Part shown: positions 7,356 through 15,489 of the stretch, one piece after another
Position numbering within the stretch: position 1 is the stretch's first letter
Layout: each line of letters opens with the position of its first letter
Assembly (NCBI GenBank): GCA_963759375.1
Contig: CAVWYY010000001.1
Coordinates: forward strand, 248,001 to 312,000
Origin: DASSUW01 sp963759375
GTDB lineage: Bacteria > Actinomycetota > Thermoleophilia > Solirubrobacterales > Solirubrobacteraceae
Length of the DNA: 64,000 nucleotides
Direction: 5' to 3'
Position numbers and translations under genes: made by a program
The notes under the pieces: model-generated
Database searches by the model: none
What the model saw: the letters and a program-made list of their open reading frames with translations, nothing else
Told to the model about the DNA's origin: nothing

Positions 7356-8942
7356 CTACTTCAGGCCCGCGGCGAAGCGCACGCGCCCGCCGCCGTCGCT
7401 CGTCTTGGTGCCGATCGCGAACACGTCGTAGGCCTCGAGGTAGGGCTTGGCCTTCTGGTAGTCCGGGTCGGACTCACCGCTCGACTCGACGAGCGAGAGG
7501 ATCGGCGGCATCGCCACGAACATGCCCGGCTGCATGTCGTCGACGCCGAGCGCGTCCGTCGCCGCCGACCATGTGTCGCTGTCCTCGAGCTTGGACTGCG
7601 GGTTCAGCGCCGCCTTGGCGGCCTCCATCCCGTAGGCGCCGACCACCTTCTTGTCGCTGCGCGCGATCACGATCGGCTTCGGGATCGACGGGTCGCTGAC
7701 CTGGAAGGCCGTCGCGGCGCCCTCGACGCTCACCGGCTTGGCGGACACGCCGCCGGCCGACTGCATGAGCCCGATGAGCTTGTTGAAGCCCTTCTCGGCC
7801 TTCGCGCTGTCGGTGACCTGGATGACCACGCCGCCGTCGACGGTCTGCACCGTGTCGCCGCGCACGAAGAACGCGACGTCGCCGATCCAGCTGAGGATGT
7901 CCTCGTCGAGGTCGATCCCGAGCTGGTTCTTGAGCTGCTCGCGCGCGGCGGTGCCGCCGAGCAGGCCCGCGTACTGGTCGAGCGCCGCCTTGATCGACTG
8001 CCCGTACTTGGGCGATCCGAACGCCGCCCACGTCTCGCCCGGCAGCTCCTTGAGCAGCGGCGTGCTGCCCGTCGAGTAGAGATCGCCGAGCGCGCCCAGC
8101 GAGCCGCCGCCGCCCTCGGCGTTGACGACCATGTCGAGCGCCAGGCGGTCGGCGTCCGCCGAGAACGAGCCCATCAGCGCGCCGAGCTTGTCGAACGGGA
8201 TGACCTGCTGGATCTGCTCGAGCTCCTGCTGGTCGGTCCCCGAGTTCGACTGCGCGGCGAGCGCCAGCGCCTGCTTCGGATCGACGTAGAAGTGCGCCAG
8301 CCGCTCGTCGGCGAGGTTCCCGAGCGCCTTCTTGTAGCGATCGGACTCCGCGAGCGTGCCGCCGTCCTTCTGCGCGTCGACCGTGGTCTTGAACGTCGCC
8401 TCCGGCCCGGCCGCGAGGAAGTCGTCGCCGATGATGCCGACGGCCGTGCCGTCCTCGTCGACCTCGTAGTCGACGCCGTTGTACGACCGCTTGGTGAGCT
8501 TCTCGCCGCTGTTCGAGTAGCCCTTGTGGATGGCGTCGAGCGCGGCGTCCGAGTCCGTCACCGCGACGAGCACGGCGCCGCCGGGATCGCCGTCCGCGTC
8601 GAGCTTGTTGCTGAACCACACGCCGGCCCGCTCGCCGAGCCACGGCTTGATGTCCTTGTCGTAGTCGAGATCCGCGGTGTCGGCGTCCTCCTCGGCCATC
8701 GCCTTGTCGAAGAACTCGCGGATCTTGCCCTCGGGATCGTCGGTCGCGAGGACCTTGCCCGCTGCCGCCAGCGCGTCCTCGCGCGTGTCACCCTCCGGAC
8801 GCACGGCGATCTCGATGTACGCCATCGCGTTCGCCGGCGCAGCCGATGCCGGGTCTGCCTCGCCTGACGCTGCACCCCCTCCGCAGGCTGCCGCGAGTGC
8901 GGCGACGAGAGCGAGTGCGGCGAGCAGAGCTGCACGGAGCAT
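7356..8942 (-). CDS. DUF3352-type lipoprotein, 528 aa
   Basis: Starting at ATG 8942 the protein has a lipoprotein signal (LLAALALVAALAAAC with a LAAAC lipobox) followed by a low-complexity Gly/Ala/Ser linker and a long soluble exported region. It resembles DUF3352 proteins, which have no known enzymatic role. Asp/Gly-rich blocks such as TLAESDRYKKALGNLADERL and PIVIARSDKKVVGAYG recur in the family. In-frame sequence upstream of 8942 has no signal-like features, which fixes the start. A second member lies at 42929-44428. Confidence 0.75.
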   Translation of the reverse strand: MLRAALLAALALVAALAAACGGGAASGEADPASAAPANAMAYIEIAVRPEGDTREDALAAAGKVLATDDPEGKIREFFDKAMAEEDADTADLDYDKDIKPWLGERAGVWFSNKLDADGDPGGAVLVAVTDSDAALDAIHKGYSNSGEKLTKRSYNGVDYEVDEDGTAVGIIGDDFLAAGPEATFKTTVDAQKDGGTLAESDRYKKALGNLADERLAHFYVDPKQALALAAQSNSGTDQQELEQIQQVIPFDKLGALMGSFSADADRLALDMVVNAEGGGGSLGALGDLYSTGSTPLLKELPGETWAAFGSPKYGQSIKAALDQYAGLLGGTAAREQLKNQLGIDLDEDILSWIGDVAFFVRGDTVQTVDGGVVIQVTDSAKAEKGFNKLIGLMQSAGGVSAKPVSVEGAATAFQVSDPSIPKPIVIARSDKKVVGAYGMEAAKAALNPQSKLEDSDTWSAATDALGVDDMQPGMFVAMPPILSLVESSGESDPDYQKAKPYLEAYDVFAIGTKTSDGGGRVRFAAGLK

Positions 8943-9303
8943 GGGCGGCGGGTCCTTCCCCTGGCTGAACGAGAGTCGCGTGTCTCCCACGCGGCCCCAC
9001 AAGGCTACGTCGAAGCGCGGATACCCCGCAAGTCGCCATGCAAACGGTGTCGCTGCAACCGGGCCTGCAGAAACGCCGCTCCTGAGCACGAGCTCCCCAC
9101 GGAGCGAATGCCCTGGAAACACGCCAGATCAGGGTCCGAAGGGTGACGCGATTCAAGTCATGTGGGACGAAAGACGATATTTGTGTTGCATAGTGGGACA
9201 CAGTGGGGTACGTTCCACTCGCGAAGCCGGTCCCGGGTGGCGGGGCTCCTCCCACTCCGCCACCCGGGATCGACTGAACTTCCTTCGCCACCTGACATGA
9301 GCC
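8943..9303. other. 361-nt intergenic region upstream of mraZ
   Basis: The first 200 nt after the lipoprotein start hold no recognisable gene, hairpin or RNA. The last 150 nt are locally AT-richer and carry the candidate mraZ promoter and MraZ operator boxes listed separately. Confidence 0.6.
9152..9208 (+). promoter_or_regulatory. dcw cluster promoter with MraZ-type operator boxes
   Basis: Two TGGGN boxes, TGGGA at 9194-9198 and TGGGG at 9204-9208, are separated by exactly 5 nt, the spacing known for MraZ operators. A third TGGGA sits at 9163-9167. A possible -35 TTCAAG (9152-9157) and -10 GATATT (9176-9181) with 18-nt spacing lie among them, so MraZ binding would cover the promoter and its start region. 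Autoregulation by MraZ is established for other bacteria; here it is inferred from the boxes. Confidence 0.65.
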
Positions 9304-9738
9304 TTGGCCTTCCACGGCACCTTCGAACACTCGCTCGACGCCAAGAACCGGCTGACCGTGCCGTCCAAGTTCCGCGCGGCATTGGCGGGCAAGGTGTTTC
9401 TCGTGCGGGGGCCGGACCCCTGCATCTCGCTGTATCCGGAGGCCACCTACGCGGAGCTCACGGACACCGCGCTGGCCGGGCTGAACCCGTTCTCGACGGA
9501 GGCGCGCGAGCTCAAGCGCTTCTTCCACGGGAACGCGACCGACACGGAGCTGGACTCGGCCGGCCGCGTGATGCTGACCCCACGCCACCTCGAGCACGCG
9601 AGCATCGACCGCGAGGTCGTGATCACCGGCGCCGGCGACTCCCTCGAGCTCTGGGACCGCTCGGCCTGGGAGGCCTACGACCGCGACCTGTCGCAACGGG
9701 CGCCTGACCTCACCGCATCTCTTGGCCATCCTGCTTGA
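9304..9738 (+). CDS. mraZ: Transcriptional regulator MraZ
   Basis: 144 aa with two SpoVT/AbrB-like repeats: GTFEHSLDAKNRLTVPSKFR at residues 5-24 and LDSAGRVMLTPRHLEHA about 75 residues later. MraZ represses or activates the dcw cluster by binding TGGGN repeats, and matching boxes lie upstream. The start is a TTG at 9304: the frame has a TGA just before it (9298-9300), and the nearby ATG at 9297 is out of frame. It is the first gene of the dcw cluster, followed by rsmH. Confidence 0.93.
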   Translation: MAFHGTFEHSLDAKNRLTVPSKFRAALAGKVFLVRGPDPCISLYPEATYAELTDTALAGLNPFSTEARELKRFFHGNATDTELDSAGRVMLTPRHLEHASIDREVVITGAGDSLELWDRSAWEAYDRDLSQRAPDLTASLGHPA

Positions 9739-9739
9739 C

Positions 9740-10675
9740 ATGCCCCGCACACACGTCCCGGTCCTGGCGGGCGAGCTCATCGAGGCGCTCGACCCGGGCC
9801 GCGGCCAGATCGCCATCGACTGCACGCTCGGCGCCGCCGGCCACGCCCGCCTGGTCGCCGACCGCCTGGGGCCGGACGGCACGCTGATCGCCATCGATCG
9901 CGACCCGCTGGCCGAGAAGGCGTTCGCCGAGCTCGCCGCCGAGGTCCAATGCTCCACGCGCTTCATCCGCGCCGACTTCGAGCACGGCCTGCGCCTGCTC
10001 GCCGAGGAGGGCCTGAAGGCCGACATGGCCTACATCGACCTCGGCATGTCGTCGATGCAGGTCGACACGCGCGAGCGCGGCTTCTCCTACGCCTACGACG
10101 CGCCGCTCGACATGCGCATGGACCCGGCCCAGGAGCTCACCGCCGCCGAGGCGCTGAACACCTGGGACCGCCGCCGCCTCGCGCGCACGCTGCGCGAGTA
10201 CGGCGAGGAGCGCTACGCCGACCGCATCGCCGGCCAGATCGTCAAGCGCCGCCCGCTGACCACCACGTTCGAGCTGGTCGACGCCATCACCGCCGCGATC
10301 CCCGCCCCGGCGCGCTTCGCCGGCGGGCATCCCGCCAAGCGGACCTTCCAGGCGATCCGCATCGCCGTCAACGACGAGCTGTCCCAGCTCGACGCGGCGC
10401 TGCCGCTGGCCTGGGACGTCCTCCGCGTCGGCGGCCGGCTCGCCGCGATCTCGTTCCACTCGCTCGAGGACCGGCGCGTGAAGCGCTTCCTGGCCGAGAA
10501 GGCGCGCGGGTGCATCTGCCCGCCCGACCTGCCCGTCTGCGCGTGCGGCCGCACCCCGGAGGCCGAGCCGGTCTTCCGGCGCTCGGTCGTGCCGACCCCG
10601 GGTGAGGTCGCGGACAACCCGCGCTCGAAGTCGGCCCGCCTGCGGGCCGCCCGCAAGCTCAGGGAGGAGCCCTAA
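9740..10675 (+). CDS. rsmH: 16S rRNA (cytosine1402-N4)-methyltransferase RsmH
   Basis: 311 aa from ATG 9740; a TTG at 9722 is an alternative that overlaps mraZ. It shows HVPVLAGELIEAL, the SAM-binding DCTLGAAGHA and AIDRDP, YIDLGMSSMQVD, and the C-terminal ISFHSLEDRRVKRF block. It methylates C1402 of 16S rRNA with S-adenosylmethionine and is conserved next to mraZ. Its stop overlaps the next start codon by one base (TAATG). Confidence 0.96.
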   Translation: MPRTHVPVLAGELIEALDPGRGQIAIDCTLGAAGHARLVADRLGPDGTLIAIDRDPLAEKAFAELAAEVQCSTRFIRADFEHGLRLLAEEGLKADMAYIDLGMSSMQVDTRERGFSYAYDAPLDMRMDPAQELTAAEALNTWDRRRLARTLREYGEERYADRIAGQIVKRRPLTTTFELVDAITAAIPAPARFAGGHPAKRTFQAIRIAVNDELSQLDAALPLAWDVLRVGGRLAAISFHSLEDRRVKRFLAEKARGCICPPDLPVCACGRTPEAEPVFRRSVVPTPGEVADNPRSKSARLRAARKLREEP

Positions 10676-11376
10676 TGCCCGCCACCGCACGGACCCGCAC
10701 CGCCCATCCAGCACGTTCGCGCGCCGCGACCAGGCCGCGCCGCGTCTCCGGACCTGTCCGCCCGGCGCCCGCCGGTCCTGCCGTCCGCCGCGGGAACACC
10801 GGTGTCTTCGAGCGCCTGCGCGCGCTGCCCGAGACCCGGGTGGTCGACGGCCTGCTGCGCGGCCGGGCGTGGATCTGGCTGATCGGCGTGCTGCTCGGCG
10901 GGATCGTCGCGATGCAGGTCTCGCTGCTCAAGCTCAACGCCGGCATCTCGAACGCCGTCACGACGTCGGGCACGCTCGAGCGCCAGAACGCCGACCTCGA
11001 GGCCGGCATCGCCAAGCTCTCCTCGGGGGAGCGCGTCCGCGTGGCCGCCGCCGCCGACGGCATGGTCACGCCCGCCGCCGGCGCCGTCTCCTACCTGCAC
11101 GCGCGCGACGACCGCGACGCGATGCTGGCCGCCCGGCGCATGGAGCCGCCGAGCGACGCCGCCGCCGCGATCATGGCCAACGGCGGGCGCGAGCCCGGCG
11201 TGCTGGCCGCCACGGCGCTGCCCACCGAGCCGGAGGTGACCGCGCCCGATCCCAACGCCGTCGCGACCCCGGTGCCGACGGCGACACCCGTCCCGACCGC
11301 CACCCCGGACCCCGCGGTCACTACCGCCGCGCCGCCAACGGCGGACAACGGCGCCGTCGCCGCGCCCCAGGGGTAG
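10675..11376 (+). CDS. FtsL-like septal membrane protein
   Basis: 233 aa, bitopic. A long basic, Pro/Arg-rich cytoplasmic part (about 1-60) is followed by one membrane helix (WIWLIGVLLGGIVAMQVSLL) and a short coiled coil (SGTLERQNADLEAGIAKLSSGERV). The C-terminal tail is Pro/Thr-rich with PVPTATPVPTATPDPA repeats, probably an extended linker in the periplasm or wall. FtsL acts with FtsQ/DivIC to recruit FtsW-FtsI. The position between rsmH and ftsI is the classic ftsL position. Sequence similarity itself is weak, as usual for FtsL. Confidence 0.75.
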   Translation: MPATARTRTAHPARSRAATRPRRVSGPVRPAPAGPAVRRGNTGVFERLRALPETRVVDGLLRGRAWIWLIGVLLGGIVAMQVSLLKLNAGISNAVTTSGTLERQNADLEAGIAKLSSGERVRVAAAADGMVTPAAGAVSYLHARDDRDAMLAARRMEPPSDAAAAIMANGGREPGVLAATALPTEPEVTAPDPNAVATPVPTATPVPTATPDPAVTTAAPPTADNGAVAAPQG

Positions 11377-11382
11377 CGGCTC

Positions 11383-13041
11383 GTGCGGCTCATCGAGCGC
11401 CGCATCGGCTTCCTGTTCGCCGTCTTCCTCGCACTGCTGCTGATCGGTGGCGTGAAGGCCGCCTGGCTGGGCGTCGTCAAGGCCGGCACGCTCAAGCAGG
11501 CCGCCGCAACCCAGCAGAAGGCCGACATCACCGTGCCCGCGCGGCGCGGCGCGATCATGGACCGCGACGGCATCGAGCTCGCCGTCTCGCAGCCGGCCGT
11601 GACGATCGCCGCGACGCCGTACCTGGTCAAGGACCCGGCCGGCGTGGCCTCCAAGCTCGCGCCGCTCGTCGGCCGCCGCGAGGAGGACCTGATCAAGGCG
11701 CTCGCGCGCCGTGACACCGGCTTCGTCTACCTCGCCCGCCGCATCCCGGCGGGGAAGGCCCGTCGCGTGCAGCGCATGAAGATCGAGGGCCTCGAGTTCA
11801 TCCCGGAGTTCAAGCGGATCTACCCGCGCAACTGGATGGCGTCGCAGCTTCTCGGCATCACCGGCACCGACAACCAGGGCCTGTCCGGGCTCGAGTACTC
11901 GCTCGACAACCACCTGCACGGCCAGGACGGCGAGCGCAAGCTGACCAAGGACGCGCTCGGCGACACGATCGACCTGCGCGAGAACAAGCGCACGGTGCCG
12001 GGCTCCGACGTCCGCCTCACGCTCGACGCCGCGGTCCAGGACCGCGCCGAGGAGGTGCTCGCCGAGGTCGGCCAGGAGTACAAGCCCAAGGGCGCCACCG
12101 CGATCGTCATGGACCCGCGCGACGGCGGCATCCTCGCGCTGGCCAACTGGCCGCAGGTCGACGCCAACAACCCGGGCGACGCGCCCGACTACGCGCGCCA
12201 GAACCGGGCGATCGGCGCCACCTACGAGCCGGGGTCGACGTTCAAGGCGTTCACGGTGGCCGGAGCGCTCGAGCAGGGCGAGGTCACCCCGGACACGTCG
12301 TTCGACCTGCCGCCGACGATCAAGGTCGCCGATCGCGAGATCGGCGAGTCGCACCCGGTCGGCTACCGATCCCTGACCACGGCCGGGATCCTCAAGGAGT
12401 CCAGCAACGTGGGCGCGATCATGATCGGCCAGCGGCTGGGCGCCGACGACTTCGACAAGTGGGTCCGCCGCTTCGGCTTCGGCAAGCCGACGGGGATCGA
12501 CCTGCCCGGCGAGGAGCAGGGCATCGTGCTCCCGGTCAGCAAGTACTCCGGCGCGTCGATGGGCAACCTCCCGATCGGTCAGGGCATCGCGGTGACGCCG
12601 ATGCAGATGGCGACCGCGTACGCGGCGCTGGCCAACGGCGGCATCCTGCGGCCGCCGCACATCGTCGAGGACGTCGAGGGCAAGGCCGCGCGCAAGCCGC
12701 GCGGGCACCGGATCATCTCCGAGGCGACCGCAGCCTCGCTCCGGCGCATGCTCGAGGGCGTCTTCGGCCCCGGCGGCACCGCCTCCGGTGCCGGCATCGA
12801 GGGCTACGTCATGGCCGGCAAGACCGGCACGGCGGAGAAGCCGGACGAGAACGGCGGCTACTCGAAGACCAAGTTCGTGTCCTCGTTCGTGGGCTTCGCG
12901 CCCGCCCGGCGGCCGAAGCTGCTCGTCGCGGTGATGGTCGACGAGCCGCAGGGCGACATCTACGGCGGCACGGTCGCGGCGCCGGCGTTCCGCGAGATCA
13001 CGAGCTTCGCGCTCCAGTATCTCCGTATCGCTCCGCGCTGA
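11383..13041 (+). CDS. ftsI: Septal peptidoglycan transpeptidase (penicillin-binding protein FtsI/PBP3)
   Basis: 552 aa from GTG 11383. It has one N-terminal membrane helix (IGFLFAVFLALLLIGGVKA), a PBP dimer domain (ARRGAIMDRDGIELA), and the transpeptidase domain with SxxK (GSTFK at about 284-288), SxN (SSN at about 340) and KTGTAE at about 479. It cross-links septal peptidoglycan in complex with FtsW. It is 6 nt after the ftsL-like gene. The C-terminus lacks PASTA repeats. Confidence 0.95.
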   Translation: MRLIERRIGFLFAVFLALLLIGGVKAAWLGVVKAGTLKQAAATQQKADITVPARRGAIMDRDGIELAVSQPAVTIAATPYLVKDPAGVASKLAPLVGRREEDLIKALARRDTGFVYLARRIPAGKARRVQRMKIEGLEFIPEFKRIYPRNWMASQLLGITGTDNQGLSGLEYSLDNHLHGQDGERKLTKDALGDTIDLRENKRTVPGSDVRLTLDAAVQDRAEEVLAEVGQEYKPKGATAIVMDPRDGGILALANWPQVDANNPGDAPDYARQNRAIGATYEPGSTFKAFTVAGALEQGEVTPDTSFDLPPTIKVADREIGESHPVGYRSLTTAGILKESSNVGAIMIGQRLGADDFDKWVRRFGFGKPTGIDLPGEEQGIVLPVSKYSGASMGNLPIGQGIAVTPMQMATAYAALANGGILRPPHIVEDVEGKAARKPRGHRIISEATAASLRRMLEGVFGPGGTASGAGIEGYVMAGKTGTAEKPDENGGYSKTKFVSSFVGFAPARRPKLLVAVMVDEPQGDIYGGTVAAPAFREITSFALQYLRIAPR

Positions 13042-13060
13042 ACCATGATTCAATTCTTGG

Positions 13061-13675
13061 GTGCCGTACCGACCGACTGAACGCACCCGGGCCCGTCTCG
13101 CCGCCGCGCGCGAGCGGATCGTCGACGCCGCGCTGGCCCAGCTCGCCGAGGGCGGCTACGCGTCGGCGTCGGTGGTCGCGGTCGCGCGGCGCGCCGGCGT
13201 GGCGACCGGGAGCGTGTACCGCCACTTCCCGTCCAAGGGCGACCTGTTCGCGGAGGTCTTCCGCCGCGCGTCCCAGCGCGAGGTCGACGTCCTGCGGTCG
13301 ATGACCGACCGCGGCGAGCCGGTGACGCACCGCCTCGCGGCCTGGGTGGAGGCGTTCGTGCGCCGCGCGCTGGCTGAGCCGGTGCGCGCGTACGCGCTGA
13401 TCGCCGAGCCGGTCGACCCCGCCGTCGAGGCCGAGCGGCTGACGTTCCGCCGCGCGTACGCCGACCTGTTCGAGCGCGCGCTGCACGACGGCGCGGCGCG
13501 CGGCGAGATCCCGCCGCTCGACGCCGGGCTGACCGCGGCGGCGATCGTCGGCGCGCTGGCCGAGGCGCTCGTCGGCCCGCTGCAGCGGCGCGAGGTGGGT
13601 GCGGACGCGCTCGTGGCCGGCCTCCAGACCTTCGTCCTCCGATCCGTAGGTGCCCATGCCCACGCTCACTCATGA
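13061..13675 (+). CDS. TetR-family transcriptional regulator
   Basis: 204 aa from GTG 13061. The N-terminal HTH is clear (IVDAALAQLAEGGYASASVV and VATGSVYRHFPSKGDLFAEVF at about 20-65), with a ligand-binding helical C-terminal part. Its end overlaps the AidB-like gene start by about 20 nt, so it probably controls that gene. The ligand cannot be told from sequence. Together with the following gene it starts the first insertion that separates ftsI from murE. Confidence 0.9.
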   Translation: MPYRPTERTRARLAAARERIVDAALAQLAEGGYASASVVAVARRAGVATGSVYRHFPSKGDLFAEVFRRASQREVDVLRSMTDRGEPVTHRLAAWVEAFVRRALAEPVRAYALIAEPVDPAVEAERLTFRRAYADLFERALHDGAARGEIPPLDAGLTAAAIVGALAEALVGPLQRREVGADALVAGLQTFVLRSVGAHAHAHS

Positions 13676-15213
13676 CGTCCTGAACCAGTCCGTCCCGTTC
13701 GAGGACGTGAACCTGTTCGAGACCGACCTCGCCCTGCGCGAGGCGCTCGAGCGCGAGGGCGCGGGCTGGGCGGTCGACCGCGCGCGTGACACCGGCGCCG
13801 TGGCCGGCTCGGCTGAGGCGCAGGAGCACGGCCGCCGCGCCGAGCGCAACGAGCCGCGGCTGCTCACGCACGACCGCTTCGGCCACCGGCTCGACCAGGT
13901 GGAGCTCGACCCGAGCTGGCACTGGCTCCTGCGCGGCGCCGTCGAGCGCGAGATCCACGCGCTCCCGTGGCGCGACCCGCAGCCGGGCGCCCACGTGGCG
14001 CGCGCGACGCTCGAGCTGCTGTGGACGCACGCCAACGCGGGCGTGATGTGCCCGGTGTCGATGACCTACTCGTCCGTGCCCGCGCTGCGGCGCGACCCGG
14101 CGCTCGCCGCCGAGTGGGAGCCGAGGCTCACGCTCCCCGACTACGAGCGCGGCGCGCTGTGCGGGATGGCGATGACCGAGAAGCAGGGTGGCTCGGACGT
14201 GCGCGCGAACACCACGCGCGCCGAGCCGGCCGGCGACGGCTGGTGGGAGCTCACCGGCCACAAGTGGTTCTGCTCGTACCCGCCGTGCGATGTGTTCCTC
14301 GTGCTGGCCCAGGCGCCCGCGGGCCTGTCCTGCTTCCTGCTCGAGCGCGGCCCCGGGATGGAGTTCCAGCGGCTCAAGGACAAGCTCGGCACGCGCTCGC
14401 TGCCGTCGTCCGAGGTCGAGTTCCGCGGCGCCGCGGCGCGCCTGCTCGGCGACGAGGGCCGCGGCGTGGCCACGATCATCGAGATGGTCACGCACACGCG
14501 GCTGGACTGCGTGATCGGCAGCGCCGCCGGGATGCGCCGCGGCGTGGCCGAGGCCGTCTGGCATGCGCGCCACCGCAGCGCGTTCGGGCGCCGGCTGGCC
14601 GAGCAGCCCGCGATGGTGAACGTGCTCGCCGATCTCGCGATCGAGTCCGAGGCGGCGACCGCCACCGCGCTGCGCCTCGCGCGGGCCTACGACGAGGAGG
14701 ACAACTCGCTGCGCCGGTTCGCCACCGCGGTGCTCAAGTACTGGGTCTGCAAGCGCGCGACCCCGCATGCCGCTGAGGCCTTGGAGTGCCTCGGGGGGCA
14801 ACGGCTACGTCGAGGAATCGCCGATGCCGAGGCTGCTGCGCGACGCCCCGCTGAACGGCATCTGGGAGGGCTCGGGCAACGTGATGTCGCTCGACGTGTT
14901 GCGCGCGCTCGCCCGCGAGCCGGAGGGGCTGCCGGCGTTCCTGGCCGAGTGCGAGCTCGCGCGGGGTGGCGATGCGCGGCTCGATGCGCACCTGGACTCT
15001 TTGCAGCCGCCCGCCGACGAGTGGGGGGCGCGGCGCGGCGTCGAGGACCTGGCGCTGGCGTTCCAGGCGTCCCTGCTCGTCCGCTTCGCGCCGCCGGCCG
15101 TGGCCGATGCGTTCTGTGCGGCGCGGCTTGGTGAGGCGCGGGGGCGGGTGTTCGGGACGCTGCCGTCCGGCGTGGATGGTGAGGCGATCGTCGAGCGGGC
15201 CCTGACCGTTTGA
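13656..15213 (+). CDS. AidB-like acyl-CoA dehydrogenase family protein, with an apparent frameshift
   Basis: The N-terminus THDVLNQSVPFEDVNLFETDLALREAL is diagnostic for the AidB branch, followed by MTEKQGGSDVRANTT (FAD/substrate region) and RSAFGRRLAEQPAM. The frame breaks at a G6 run (14793-14798), where LECLGG should continue as NGYVEESPMPRLLRD; with one G fewer it reads through to the stop at 15213, about 518 aa. AidB proteins are FAD enzymes linked to alkylation stress or short branched acyl-CoA use. The homopolymer makes a sequencing error likely. The alkyltransferase-like gene at 31291 is a possible functional relative. Confidence 0.85.
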
Positions 15214-15344
15214 ACTGCGGCTGGGTAGGGAGGCGATGATCTACCAGTTTGGCGTGGGTCGGGAAATGCTCGCTATACGCGCATAAACCGCCCCACGCGA
15301 AACCGGTGCATCGGCGGAACCGCCTCCCTACCCAGCCGCAGTTC
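15212..15344. repeat. Inverted-repeat element, copy 1 (133 bp)
   Basis: The ends are a perfect 24-bp inverted repeat: left 15212-15235 beginning GAACTGCGGCTGGGTAGGGA, right 15321-15344. A second, inner arm pair follows (15243-15258 with 15292-15307, 14 of 16 matching). The whole can fold as one long hairpin. The left end overlaps the stop codon of the AidB-like gene. There is no T-run as in a standard terminator and no coding capacity. The same termini recur at 31621-31832. It is probably a miniature inverted-repeat or REP-like element. Confidence 0.85.
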
Positions 15345-15351
15345 GTTCGCG

Positions 15352-15489
15352 CTAATGCAGCGGACAAATCAGACGCGGCAGTTCACCACGCTCAGCCACG
15401 GCGCCCGACTGATCGACCTGCCACAGCACGCCGCCGGACGCCACCAGCGTCAGCGCGCAGATCAACACGGCGTGCCGGGCGCGGCTCAT
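15352..15489 (-). CDS. Small putative membrane peptide, 45 aa
   Basis: The ORF begins with ATGA overlapping the stop codon of the upstream MFS gene, which suggests translational coupling. The peptide has one hydrophobic segment (HAVLICALTLVASGGVLW) after a basic start, then a polar tail containing one further cysteine. It ends 8 nt from the inverted-repeat element. I recognise no family; it may be an accessory subunit of the transporter or an exported peptide, or it may not be expressed. Confidence 0.4.
   Translation of the reverse strand: MSRARHAVLICALTLVASGGVLWQVDQSGAVAERGELPRLICPLH

Noticed and set aside
9297..9299. ATG start for mraZ
   Set aside because: It is out of frame with mraZ and its frame reads no MraZ sequence; the mraZ frame has a stop just before TTG 9304.
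13042..13060. TetR operator in the gap after ftsI
   Set aside because: The AT-rich TGATTCAATTC has no real dyad symmetry.
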